From contig CAYJLG010000003.1 of assembly GCA_964371035.1 (NCBI GenBank), positions 1 to 64,000 of the forward strand: a stretch of DNA of 64,000 nucleotides, in the 5' to 3' direction. The position numbers and the translations under genes were made by a program. Below are positions 7,560 to 16,404 of this stretch, in pieces (position 1 is the first letter of the stretch; each line of letters opens with the position of its first letter). Origin of the DNA: UBA1535 sp964371035. GTDB lineage: Bacteria; Bacillota; Clostridia; Tissierellales; Sedimentibacteraceae. The notes below the pieces were generated by a model. That model was not told the origin of the DNA. It was given only the letters and a program-made list of their open reading frames with translations, and ran no database searches.

Positions 7560-9107
7560 TTACAACGGAATATTTCCGTGTTTTTTAGAAGGCTTCTGCT
7601 CTCTTTTACCTGCCAACATGTTAAACGCAGAAATAATTCTTTGTCTAGTAGTTGCTGGCTCAATAACGTCATCTATATATCCTCTAGCAGCTGCTATATA
7701 TGGATTTGCTACAGTATTTCTGTATTCAGCAACCATTTCTTTTCTCTTTGCAACTTTATCTTCAGCCGATTCGATTTCTTTTCTGAATATAATGTTTGCA
7801 GCTCCATCAGGTCCCATTACGGCTATTTCAGCTGTCGGCCAAGCAAGAACTATATCTCCGCCTAAATCTTTTGAACACATTGCTAAGTAAGATCCGCCAT
7901 AAGCTTTTCTTGTAATTACAGTTACCTTTGGAACTGTTGCTTCAGAGTAAGCATACAACATTTTTGCACCATGTCTGATAATTCCACCATATTCTTGATT
8001 AGTTCCAGGTAAAAATCCAGGTACATCAACAAGTGTAAGTATTGGAATGTTAAAAGCATCACATGTTCTAATAAATCTTGATGATTTATCTGATGCATTA
8101 ATGTCTAAACAACCTGCCAATTTGTTTGGTTGGTTAGCTATTACACCAACGCTTTTTCCATTTATTCTCATAAATCCAGTTATTATATTTTCTGCAAAAT
8201 ATGGTTGGTATTCTAAGAACTCTCCTCTATCTGCAAGAGTAGCAATAACTTGCTTCATATCATATGCTTTATTAGGATTATCTGGAATAATATCATTTAA
8301 TGCAGCATCTATTCTGTTTAAATCATCTTGAGCATCAAACTCAGGTGCATTTTCTAAATTATTTTGTGGTAAGAAGCTTATTAAGTGCTTTATTTTTGCC
8401 ATACAAGCGTCTTCACTAGGGTCTACAAAATGCGCAACACCACTAGTTCTATTGTGAGTCATTGCTCCACCAAGTTCTTCAGCAGAAACTTTTTCGCCAG
8501 TTACTGTTTCAATAACTTGTGGGCCTGTTATAAACATCTTGCTAGTATTTTCAACCATGAATATAAAATCTGTCAATGCTGGTGAATAAACTGCTCCACC
8601 TGCACAAGGTCCCAAAATTACAGAAATTTGTGGGATTACTCCAGATGAAATTGTGTTGTTGTAGAATATTTGACCATATCCTGTCAATGCATCAACACCT
8701 TCTTGTATTCTCGCTCCACCTGAATCGTTGATTCCAATAATAGGAGCACCTACTTTTAATGCAGCTTTTTGAGCTTTTACTATTTTTGCTGCATGCATTT
8801 CTCCAAGTGATCCACCTATAACTGTGAAATCTTGAGCAAACACATATACTAATCTTCCGTCAACTGTTCCGTAGCCTGTAACAACACCCTCTCCTGGAGC
8901 TGTTTTCTTTTCCATTCCGAAATTTACACATCTATGTTCTACAAATGCATCCATTTCTACGAAGCTACCTTCATCAAGCAACTTTAGAATTCTTTCTCTC
9001 GCTGTTAATTTACCACTTTCATGTTGTTTTGCGATAGCTTTTTCGCCACCACCAAGTTCAACTTCTTTCTTTCTTTCTATCAACTCTTTGAGTTTTTCAT
9101 TTGACAA
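7560..9107 (-). CDS. mmdA: Methylmalonyl-CoA decarboxylase alpha subunit (carboxyltransferase)
   Basis: A 515-residue carboxyltransferase of the acyl-CoA type (PCCB/MmdA family), the usual length. It moves the carboxyl group of methylmalonyl-CoA to biotin. The two crotonase-like halves are visible: INDSGGARIQEGVDALTGYG with GPCAGGAVYSPALTDF in the N half, and VDVPGFLPGTNQEYGGIIRHGAKMLYA with KAYGGSYLAM in the C half, which form the oxyanion holes. Closest in character to methylmalonyl-CoA decarboxylase rather than oxaloacetate decarboxylase, whose alpha subunit is a TIM barrel. It is first in the operon, behind a good promoter. With mmdD, C and B it would make a Na+ gradient from succinate/propionate metabolism. 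Confidence 0.93.
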   Translation of the reverse strand: MSNEKLKELIERKKEVELGGGEKAIAKQHESGKLTARERILKLLDEGSFVEMDAFVEHRCVNFGMEKKTAPGEGVVTGYGTVDGRLVYVFAQDFTVIGGSLGEMHAAKIVKAQKAALKVGAPIIGINDSGGARIQEGVDALTGYGQIFYNNTISSGVIPQISVILGPCAGGAVYSPALTDFIFMVENTSKMFITGPQVIETVTGEKVSAEELGGAMTHNRTSGVAHFVDPSEDACMAKIKHLISFLPQNNLENAPEFDAQDDLNRIDAALNDIIPDNPNKAYDMKQVIATLADRGEFLEYQPYFAENIITGFMRINGKSVGVIANQPNKLAGCLDINASDKSSRFIRTCDAFNIPILTLVDVPGFLPGTNQEYGGIIRHGAKMLYAYSEATVPKVTVITRKAYGGSYLAMCSKDLGGDIVLAWPTAEIAVMGPDGAANIIFRKEIESAEDKVAKRKEMVAEYRNTVANPYIAAARGYIDDVIEPATTRQRIISAFNMLAGKREQKPSKKHGNIPL

Positions 9108-9146
9108 CTGATTTCCCTCCTGTTAAGAAAATTATTAATCTATAAT

Positions 9147-9175
9147 AAAATACACGATAACTTAAACAAAGTCAA
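9147..9175 (-). promoter_or_regulatory. Promoter of the mmd operon
   Basis: TTGACT (9175-9170), a 17-nt spacer and TATTTT (9152-9147) on the minus strand, 40 nt before the mmdA start. The remaining AT-rich stretch 9176-9427 shows no gene or strong structure. Confidence 0.75.
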
Positions 9176-9427
9176 CCTTTTTTCTGCATTTGCAAGCAAA
9201 AAATATAATAGTGCAAAATTAAATAAGTTATTTTTTCCAAATCGCTTATTTTATTGATTTTTTCAAACTGCAAAATTTATCAAATTTCTAATTTTGCAAG
9301 ATTTCCTTCATTGTTCGTCTAATTTTAATCTAGAAATTTTGTGTTTTAATATGATTTTCTTTACTATTTTCATTATACGCTTTCATTACAACATTTTATA
9401 GAATGAATTTATTCTTGCATTTTTCAA

Positions 9428-10651
9428 TCAAGAAACAAAATAATTTTTCATTAGCTCAAAACAATCTTTGGCCTTATCTCTTTCTTTACTCATTCCTTGT
9501 ATCAACAGATTACTGCCGCCACCTTTAACTTTCAAGAGTTCAGTGCATTTTGCAAACAAAGTTTTCAAATCGCTATCAACCTCTTTAGATTGTGCTAATA
9601 ATAGGTGACACTCTTCTTCATTTTTGATTATACAAGCACAGATAAAATTAGGTTTCTCTACAATCTTAGACACTAACAATTTTACTTCTTTTGCATCCCT
9701 ATTTTCAGCAAGTAAAAACACATGTTTAATACCATCAATTTCAATTCCATTATTAGCTAAATCATCACATTCATACTTTAACAATTCATTTTGGAACATA
9801 GCAGCTTTTTTTACAAGATTAGCATAATCATTTTTAAGCTTTAATACATTTTCAGCAACTAAAGTAGTGTGACAAGAAAACTCATTAGCAAGTTTGTAAA
9901 TATATCTGTTCTTATTAAAATAATCTCTCTGCGCCCTTTTTCCACAAACAAACTCTACTCTTGTACCACCTTTATACTTAGTTATGTTTAAAACCTTAAT
10001 CATGCCTACTTCACTAGTAGTTTTTAAGTGAGTTCCACAGCAAGCTACATTGTCTTTATCAGAAATCTTAACAGTTCTAATAACTTCATCATCTACTAAT
10101 AATTTTCTCAATCCAAGACTAACAGCTTCCTCATAAGTATATAAGTTAACTTCTACCTCTACATTGCTAAAAACTATGTCATTAGCGTATTCTTCTACAG
10201 CCCTAACCATTTCTTCAGAAAAACCTGCTATATCTAAATCTATAGTTGAATATTCTTCGCTCAAGTGAAACCCGATAGTTTTAGCGCCATATAAATTTCC
10301 AAAAGCACATGTCAAAATATGTTGTCCTGTATGTTGTTGCATGTGATCAAGTCTTTTTTCTATATTTATCTCCATGCTTATCATTCCTCTTAATTCTTCA
10401 CTTACAACGTGTATTATTTCGTGCCCTCTTTCAAAAACATTTAGCACTTCAATTCCATTAATATATCCGCCCTCCATCGGTTGACCTCCAGCCATGTGCG
10501 GATAAAAAATTGTTTCATCAAAAACTAATTCATAATTTCCATCATTATCTTTAGTGCAAGAAACGACTTCTGTTTCTAGCACATTCTTATACGCATCTCT
10601 TGTAAATTCTTTACTTTTAAACATGTCAAACTTTCTATCTTTCAAGTCCAT
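9428..10651 (-). CDS. AlaX-type alanyl-tRNA editing protein
   Basis: A 407-residue stand-alone editing protein related to the C-terminal part of alanyl-tRNA synthetase. It hydrolyses mischarged Ser- or Gly-tRNA(Ala). A short beta-barrel domain (FYPHMAGGQP) leads to the zinc site formed by H107-TGQ-H111 and C204-xxx-H208 (CCGTH). A coiled-coil stretch and a DHHA1-like tail ending in KGGGSNLLIQG follow; this longer architecture is AlaX-L. Metal ligands are intact. AGGAG precedes the ATG. It stands alone, with the mmd operon downstream. Confidence 0.9.
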   Translation of the reverse strand: MDLKDRKFDMFKSKEFTRDAYKNVLETEVVSCTKDNDGNYELVFDETIFYPHMAGGQPMEGGYINGIEVLNVFERGHEIIHVVSEELRGMISMEINIEKRLDHMQQHTGQHILTCAFGNLYGAKTIGFHLSEEYSTIDLDIAGFSEEMVRAVEEYANDIVFSNVEVEVNLYTYEEAVSLGLRKLLVDDEVIRTVKISDKDNVACCGTHLKTTSEVGMIKVLNITKYKGGTRVEFVCGKRAQRDYFNKNRYIYKLANEFSCHTTLVAENVLKLKNDYANLVKKAAMFQNELLKYECDDLANNGIEIDGIKHVFLLAENRDAKEVKLLVSKIVEKPNFICACIIKNEEECHLLLAQSKEVDSDLKTLFAKCTELLKVKGGGSNLLIQGMSKERDKAKDCFELMKNYFVS

Positions 10652-10775
10652 AATTTCTCCTCGTATTTATCTTGTTATGAAGAATTTCTCCTTCATTTTA
10701 AGTACAAGCATATCACAAAACAAACATAATTATCAAGAAATTTATATTCTATTATTTAAAACAATTCAAAAAATC

Positions 10776-10972
10776 GTTACTATTCACAGTTAACATATGT
10801 ACCTCAAAGGAAAAAATAATTAAATCTGTCGCTGGTACTCCAATTGGGAAGTTGTATGTAATGTGTGGTCTTGACCACACCGAAAAGGCATATAAGCAAA
10901 CAAGAGAATGGTCAAGACCGTTCCCTACATTGAACTTTGAGTGTCATTATGATTTGAACTGTGAGAAGTAAG
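10776..10972. repeat. MITE-like element, copy B
   Basis: The left end GTTACTATTCACAG (10776-10789) is perfect; the right end CTGTGAGAAGTAAG (10959-10972) has two changes. The family core GGTACTCCAATTGGGAAGTTGT lies at 10834-10855. The inside holds two palindromic modules, GTGGTCTTGACCAC and GGTCAAGACCGTTCCCTAC. No protein frame is supported. It fills the 400-bp gap before nrdR. Confidence 0.85.
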
Positions 10973-11002
10973 CAATTTAACCGTAGATAACAAATAAAAT
11001 GA

Positions 11003-11031
11003 TTTACATATCAGCTGTTTTTTAGTAAAAT
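11003..11031 (+). promoter_or_regulatory. Promoter of nrdR
   Basis: TTTACA (11003-11008), a 17-nt spacer and TAAAAT (11026-11031), 21 nt before the nrdR start. Confidence 0.7.
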
Positions 11032-11051
11032 ATGTTTAGGAGGATTGAATT

Positions 11052-11507
11052 ATGAGATGCCCTAAATGCAATTATGAAGAAACAAAAGTATTAGATTCAA
11101 GACAAGCGGATGATGGTTTTAAAATAAGAAGAAGACGTGAATGTTTTTCTTGTGGTCAAAGATTTACCACGTATGAAAGAGTTGAAGAAGTTCATTTAGT
11201 AGTCATTAAAAGAGATGGTACTCGTCAAAGTTACAACAAAGATAAAATAATTAATGGTCTAATCAGAGCTTGCGAAAAACGTCCAGTTTCATTAGAAACT
11301 ATTGAAAACATAGTAGAGAATGCAGAAAAACAACTGCAAAACAATTTTCAATCAGAAATTTCAACAGAACAAATAGGCGAAATAGTTATGAACGAGCTAA
11401 AAAATGTCGACGATGTAGCATACGTAAGATTTGCTTCAGTATATAGACAATTCAAAGATATTAACACTTTTATGGACGAACTAAAAAGAATTTTAGATGA
11501 GCGTTAA
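11052..11507 (+). CDS. nrdR: Transcriptional repressor NrdR
   Basis: A 151-residue protein of the normal NrdR length. The N-terminal zinc ribbon reads CPKCNYEETKVLDSR with the second pair CFSCGQRFTTYER, and an ATP-cone domain follows (VVIKRDGTRQSYNKDKI). NrdR senses ATP/dATP and represses ribonucleotide reductase genes. TAGGAGG sits before ATG 11052. No NrdR boxes or nrd genes were recognised in the window. Confidence 0.97.
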   Translation: MRCPKCNYEETKVLDSRQADDGFKIRRRRECFSCGQRFTTYERVEEVHLVVIKRDGTRQSYNKDKIINGLIRACEKRPVSLETIENIVENAEKQLQNNFQSEISTEQIGEIVMNELKNVDDVAYVRFASVYRQFKDINTFMDELKRILDER

Positions 11508-11562
11508 AAGATTACAGATCATTGTTTCGCCCTAAGAAATCACACTAAACAAGGAGATTTAA

Positions 11563-12195
11563 ATGTATATAAATAATTTTGCTTTAGAATTAACAAATAA
11601 AGATAAGTCACAAATTGATACTGAGTTTGGCGTTGCTGATATCGAAAAAATTCATATCGGAACTCTAAAACTTAAAACAGGAAATATTGTAGCTACAGAT
11701 CCTATTTTTTTATATGATGATCAACCTTTCAATGTCAAGGTTAAGCCAAGTGACTACAAAGTGTACGCTTTCGTTGCAGATTTTGATAAAAAAGAAAAAA
11801 AACTAGCCTTATCAAAAATTGAATTCACTAAAGAAACTCCAATAAAATGGAATTTAGCTGTATATGAAGGTGAAAGCGCTGACAGATTAAAAGGTGATGA
11901 ATTTTTAGGATTTGATGTAGAAAACGGAATTTGTGCATATATGGATGAATGTGTAATGGAAGAATTAGATACACTTTTCGAAGAAGAAATAGAAAAATAT
12001 GAAGAACTTATACATTCATCTATTAAGTTCTCAAAAAAAGAATTTAGCTTTAACAATTTAAATTTCGGCAAAGAAGGCGGAAATATAATATTGCTATCTA
12101 CAGGTTGGAAAGACGGTACTTTTCCGTCATATGTAGGCTACGATAAAAATAACAAACCTTGTTGCCTTGTTACCGATTTCATGGTATTAGAATAA
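11563..12195 (+). CDS. DUF4241 domain protein
   Basis: A 210-residue protein without signal peptide or membrane segment. The pattern GTLKLKTGNIVATDP, a central SKIEFTKETPIKWNLAV, GFDVENGICAYMDE and a C-terminal YVGYDKNNKPCCLVTDF matches the DUF4241 family, whose function is unknown. AAGGAG precedes ATG 11563. It lies 55 bp after nrdR on the same strand and may be co-transcribed. Family membership is from pattern recognition only. Confidence 0.75.
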   Translation: MYINNFALELTNKDKSQIDTEFGVADIEKIHIGTLKLKTGNIVATDPIFLYDDQPFNVKVKPSDYKVYAFVADFDKKEKKLALSKIEFTKETPIKWNLAVYEGESADRLKGDEFLGFDVENGICAYMDECVMEELDTLFEEEIEKYEELIHSSIKFSKKEFSFNNLNFGKEGGNIILLSTGWKDGTFPSYVGYDKNNKPCCLVTDFMVLE

Positions 12196-12249
12196 CAATT
12201 ATATGATTCACACAGTAACTTTATCATTATTTTGAAAGGATACAATAAG

Positions 12250-13650
12250 ATGAAAAAAACTTATTTAATTATTGTGATTTTAACAACACTTGTTTTTAGT
12301 GCTGTTGCCTGCTCCACTCAAAATGGTGACAATACATCTACAGACAATAGCTCTAATGAAGAAAACGAAGATTCATCAATTGAAGAAAATGCACAATTAC
12401 TTTCTGATATTTCAGCTTTAGAGTTATCTACATTATTAATAGAAGAAATATTAGCAGGAGATTTTTCTAGGCTATATGATATCTCCTCAGACACCGTTAA
12501 AAAATCAATTACCAAACTACAATTAGAATCAGCATGGCAATCCACAACACTAGGCAAAGGTGCATTTTTGCGTAAAGAATCACCAGAACAAACTTTAGGA
12601 ACAATGACAGTCGTTAAAGAATTTTTGGTGTTTGAAAAAACAGGTATTCAAGTTACCTTTACATTTAGCGATACCAACGCTTTAGAAGGAATATATTTTT
12701 CATACTTTACGCCTGATGAATTTTTCAGTGTAGAACTTCCAAATGCTCTATCAGAAACACCATATACTGTAATCACAGGAGATTTTGAGCTCCCTGCTCT
12801 ACTCACAACTAAAGATGGAAATTCAAAAGAAAATGCATTGCTATTGGTTCACGGCTCAGGTCCAAACGACATGGACGAAAGTATCGGTGGCGCAAAAGTA
12901 TTCAGAGATATAGCTTGGAATGTGGCATTAGAAGGAATAGATGTGTTTAGGTACGACAAGAGAACTTTTGTATACCAAAAAAATTTAGCAAAACCCGATG
13001 ACAGATATTTGACTGTTGAAGAAGAAGTCATTCAGGATGTATTGTCAGCTGCAAAACTATTGTCCGATCAAGGTTATGAAAACATCTATCTACTCGGTCA
13101 CAGCTTGGGTGGTATGTTAGGTCCTAGAATCATTACTCAAGAACCTAAATTGTTTGCAGGATTTATCTCTTTAGCTGGAACACCAAGAACTCTTAGTGAA
13201 GTACAGATTGATCAGATTAGAACGCAACCTTCTTATGAAACTCAAAAAATTCAGTTAGAAGAATTTATAGAAGACGAAACTAAAAAACTAGAAGAAATAA
13301 ACAATTTTACAGAAAATGAACTTATCTCAAAAACTATCTTCGGATTTCAAGCATATTATATAAAGGATATAAATTCATATGATGCTACAGAGCTTGCAAA
13401 AAACTTAGACATTCCTATGATTTTTATGCAAGGTAGCGAAGATTTCCAAGTGACTGTAGAAAAAGATTTCAATTTGTGGCAAGAAGGGCTAAAGGACAAA
13501 GAAAATGTATCCTTTAAATTGTATGACGGACTGACGCATCTATTTACGCCTGCACCCGAAAATCCTACAGGCACAGTCAATGATTACATGCTAAAAGCAA
13601 ATGTACACGAAGATGTGATAAATGACATTATAGATTTTATATATGAATAG
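12250..13650 (+). CDS. Lipoprotein alpha/beta hydrolase with DUF3887-like N-domain
   Basis: A 466-residue secreted lipoprotein. The signal peptide ends in a lipobox with Cys21 (FSAVAC). An acidic/Ser-rich spacer is followed by a domain with the LLAGDFSRLYD-type pattern (about 50-150, DUF3887-like) and an alpha/beta hydrolase domain. The latter has the oxyanion loop LVHGSGPND, the nucleophile elbow GHSLGG with Ser285, an aspartate in QGSEDFQV and a histidine in GLTHLF. This is an esterase or peptidase-type hydrolase acting outside the membrane. Start 12250 is chosen because AAAGGA lies 10 nt upstream; the longer TTG start overlaps that site. Confidence 0.88.
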   Translation: MKKTYLIIVILTTLVFSAVACSTQNGDNTSTDNSSNEENEDSSIEENAQLLSDISALELSTLLIEEILAGDFSRLYDISSDTVKKSITKLQLESAWQSTTLGKGAFLRKESPEQTLGTMTVVKEFLVFEKTGIQVTFTFSDTNALEGIYFSYFTPDEFFSVELPNALSETPYTVITGDFELPALLTTKDGNSKENALLLVHGSGPNDMDESIGGAKVFRDIAWNVALEGIDVFRYDKRTFVYQKNLAKPDDRYLTVEEEVIQDVLSAAKLLSDQGYENIYLLGHSLGGMLGPRIITQEPKLFAGFISLAGTPRTLSEVQIDQIRTQPSYETQKIQLEEFIEDETKKLEEINNFTENELISKTIFGFQAYYIKDINSYDATELAKNLDIPMIFMQGSEDFQVTVEKDFNLWQEGLKDKENVSFKLYDGLTHLFTPAPENPTGTVNDYMLKANVHEDVINDIIDFIYE

Positions 13651-13702
13651 AGTGACGATAATATATTTGGAAGCTTAGACGAATAGTTGTGAAAGATATA
13701 AT

Positions 13703-13749
13703 AAAAAGCAACAGGCAATTAATGAATCAATTTGCTTGTTGCTTTTTTT
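13703..13749. terminator. Bidirectional terminator between hydrolase and mscS
   Basis: AAAAAGCAACAGGCAA pairs with TTTGCTTGTTGCTTTTTTT around a 12-nt loop, with one mismatch. U-tracts on both sides serve the two convergent genes. Confidence 0.88.
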
Positions 13750-13756
13750 AATGTTA

Positions 13757-14824
13757 CTATTCATTTTTTTCCATATAAACACTCATGCTCGGGAAAGCAA
13801 AATCAACTTGCTCTTTTTCAAATATATTCATAATCTTAAAGTTGATTTTTTCTTTAATTTCTAAATATTTTTCATAATCAGGAGTATCTGCTAGATAAGC
13901 AACTCTAATATCTAAACTACTACTTCCAAATCCATTAAATCTAACACTAATGGAATCAGTAACGACTTCAGAATCTTGTTTTAACATTTCAGTTATATCA
14001 TTTATAACAGTTTTTAATTTTGTAGAAGGTGTCGAATAAGTAGCGCCTAAAGAATGCAATACTCTTCTATATCCTCTTTTAGAATAGTTTATAACAGAAC
14101 CATCAGAAAACTTTGAATTAGGCACAACTACTAAATCTTGGTCCAATGTTCTTACTTTTGTACTTCTTAAGCCCAACTCTTCAACAATACCCTCACTTGT
14201 ATCTACTTTAATAAAATCTCCTGCATTGAAAGTTGAATCAGTAAGAACTACAAATCCTCCAAAAATATTCTTAAGTAAATCTTGAGAGGCAAACGCTATT
14301 GCAGCACCACCTATCCCTACCCCTGCAAGCAAACTCTCCATTTCTTCAAATCCAAGTTCAACAGCAATTATTACAACACCAATCAAGATAATTAAAAACT
14401 TTGCTGCTTTAATAGCCAATGGGAAAACTGTGAAGAAAAATGGATTTTTTGTTTCAACAGAATCCTTGTGTGACAATATATCGTTACTATATGATTCGAT
14501 TATTTTAAGAATAGCACCAATAATAATAACCACAGTAGTAATTCTATAAACTACACCTATAAAGTTTTTAATTTCATAATTGAAAGGTACTATAATCAAA
14601 GCAACATAAATCACAGTCACAGTAATAAATCTTTCTAAGTATTTTTCAATAACTTCAATCGATTTTATTATACGATTTTCTTGGATTTTCTTTGGCAACC
14701 TATTTATTAATTTTAATAAGTTTTTAGCCAGATGTTTTTTTGTGAGCAATCCAATCGCCAATACTGGTATCAAATAAAACAACAAATTGATACTTAACTC
14801 TTGTGAAAAAATTCTATCTAACAT
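13757..14824 (-). CDS. MscS-family mechanosensitive ion channel
   Basis: About 355 residues. Several N-terminal membrane helices lead to the pore helix (GVGIGGAAIAFASQDLLKNIFGGF), which is the conserved TM3 of small-conductance mechanosensitive channels, followed by the Sm-like beta domain (GDFIKVDTSEGIVEELGLRSTKVRTLD) and a C-terminal alpha/beta domain. It releases solutes on osmotic downshock. ATG 14824 (MLDRIFSQ) is the best start, but no Shine-Dalgarno sequence is visible. A small MITE-like insertion sits just upstream. It converges on the hydrolase gene. Confidence 0.92.
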   Translation of the reverse strand: MLDRIFSQELSINLLFYLIPVLAIGLLTKKHLAKNLLKLINRLPKKIQENRIIKSIEVIEKYLERFITVTVIYVALIIVPFNYEIKNFIGVVYRITTVVIIIGAILKIIESYSNDILSHKDSVETKNPFFFTVFPLAIKAAKFLIILIGVVIIAVELGFEEMESLLAGVGIGGAAIAFASQDLLKNIFGGFVVLTDSTFNAGDFIKVDTSEGIVEELGLRSTKVRTLDQDLVVVPNSKFSDGSVINYSKRGYRRVLHSLGATYSTPSTKLKTVINDITEMLKQDSEVVTDSISVRFNGFGSSSLDIRVAYLADTPDYEKYLEIKEKINFKIMNIFEKEQVDFAFPSMSVYMEKNE

Positions 14825-14858
14825 AATTAATAATTCGCATAAGCACATGTAGCAAATC

Positions 14859-14911
14859 GCTACTATTCATTTTTACTGTTTTTTCCTTTTATCATCACTG
14901 TGAATAGTAAC
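14859..14911. mobile_element. 53-bp MITE-like element, copy G, with perfect 8-bp target duplication
   Basis: The left end is GCTACTATTCA (14859-) and the right end CTGTGAATAGTAAC (14898-14911). It is flanked on both sides by AGCAAATC (14851-14858 and 14912-14919). It is a strongly deleted member of the family, lying 35 bp upstream of the mscS start. Confidence 0.9.
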
Positions 14912-14949
14912 AGCAAATCAACTTATCTATACTCATGCATTCCTTTCAT

Positions 14950-14994
14950 TAAAATAAAAAATGTATACAAGATTAGTGTAAATCTTGCATACAT
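14950..14994 (-). terminator. Terminator of the ABC exporter operon
   Basis: ATGTATACAAGATT and AATCTTGCATACAT form a 14-bp stem (one G-U or mismatch) with a 6-nt loop and TTTTTTATTTT on the minus strand. Confidence 0.88.
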
Positions 14995-15040
14995 ATTTTA
15001 ATTGATTTGCATGAAAAAATCAAGCATTTTTTCTTTCTAT

Positions 15041-16387
15041 TTAAGAACGCTTCAAAGCCTCAACAGGTGGTAACGAAGACGCATTTATCGCTGGGTAAAC
15101 CCCAAATAACAATCCTGATGATATAGCAACTACTACTGCAATCTTTACAGAATCTGCACTAACTACAGCATCTAGTCCATATTCTACTGCTAAGTTTACA
15201 CCTAAAGCACCTAAAATTACTCCTAAAATACAACCAATAATACTAACATATACAGCTTCTAACAAAAACTGAATAAGCAAATCTTCTTGTTTTGCACCTA
15301 ATGCTCTACGTACGCCTATTTCGCTAGTTCTCTCAGTTACTGCTACAAGCATTATATTCATAATACCTATACCACCTACTAGAAGAGAAACTGCAGCAAT
15401 CCCACCAAGCAACAAAGACATTACTCTATTAGCTTGATCTGCTTGTTCAACTAAGCTGTTTAAGCTTGTCACTACTATTGTTTCATCTTTTTGACCAAAA
15501 GAATCTTCAGTTTCTGGTTCAGTTGGTTCTTCTATTTCTGGCATAGGTTCAACCTCTACCGATCCTGAGCCACCTATGATACCGCCATCGACTCCGCCTT
15601 CACCCTCGCCTTCTACATTAAGGTTGATTGACGTACCTTCAACTTCTCTAGTTATAATTCTTCCTAACTGCATCAAAGCTAATTCTACATCTTCAGAAGT
15701 ATCTGATTTAGCCCAAATTTCTGAAATTTTTCTGTCTCCTGTAATTTTCATGGCAGAAGTATATGGCAATATTATCTTATCATCTATGCCATCACCGTTG
15801 CCTTCGCCTTTTTGTGATAACACTCCTACTATTCTATGACTGATACCATCAATAGTGATAGACTGTCCCACAGGACTTCTTCCATTTAATAAAGAAGTAC
15901 CTATATTATAGCCTAAAACTACTACAGGAGATCTTTGTTTTACGTGTAAAGATGTGAAAAAATTTCCTGCTAACACTTCATGATCCCTAATTTCAGGGTA
16001 ATCACTATTTACGCCTAACATTAAAAATTCGCCATCATCTCTTCTCCATCTGACTGGAATTTCTTCACCATGTACTACAGGAGTAGTATGGGTAATTCCT
16101 ACAACTCTTTCTTCCAATTCATCTGAATATGTAGTGTCAAAGTTGTATTCAGGCATTTTTGATTCAATAATTATTACATTTTGACCTAAGCTCTCAAATT
16201 GAGATACAATTGATAATCTTGCACCTTCACCTATACCCATCAAACTCACTACCGCTGCAACACCTATAGCGATACCAAGCACAGTTAAAAAAGTCCTCAG
16301 AAGGTTAGCAGTTATACCATTTCCTGCCATTTGTGCAGAAAACATAAGTCTTATCAAAAAAGAAGATGCTCCTCCTTTTTTTTCCAT
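15041..16387 (-). CDS. MacB-like ABC transporter permease
   Basis: A 448-residue permease with the MacB/FtsX layout: one N-terminal helix (ANLLRTFLTVLGIAIGVAAVVSL), a large extracytoplasmic MacB-PCD-type domain, then three C-terminal helices beginning at GGIAAVSLLVGGIGIMNIMLV. The coupling motif VTERTSEIGVRRALGAK is clear. A Gly/Glu/Pro-rich insert lies at about 255-300. MacB proteins drive export of peptides, toxins or antibiotics by mechanotransmission. Last gene of ATPase-adaptor-permease, all tightly spaced. Confidence 0.93.
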   Translation of the reverse strand: MEKKGGASSFLIRLMFSAQMAGNGITANLLRTFLTVLGIAIGVAAVVSLMGIGEGARLSIVSQFESLGQNVIIIESKMPEYNFDTTYSDELEERVVGITHTTPVVHGEEIPVRWRRDDGEFLMLGVNSDYPEIRDHEVLAGNFFTSLHVKQRSPVVVLGYNIGTSLLNGRSPVGQSITIDGISHRIVGVLSQKGEGNGDGIDDKIILPYTSAMKITGDRKISEIWAKSDTSEDVELALMQLGRIITREVEGTSINLNVEGEGEGGVDGGIIGGSGSVEVEPMPEIEEPTEPETEDSFGQKDETIVVTSLNSLVEQADQANRVMSLLLGGIAAVSLLVGGIGIMNIMLVAVTERTSEIGVRRALGAKQEDLLIQFLLEAVYVSIIGCILGVILGALGVNLAVEYGLDAVVSADSVKIAVVVAISSGLLFGVYPAINASSLPPVEALKRS

Positions 16388-16404
16388 AAGTCTACCTCCC
16401 CTGA

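Noticed and set aside
13753..13768. GTTACTATTCATTTTT at the mscS 3' end, similar to the MITE left end
   Set aside because: Only 11-16 bases match, no right end or duplication is clear, and the bases code for the normal C-terminal tail of MscS; chance cannot be excluded.
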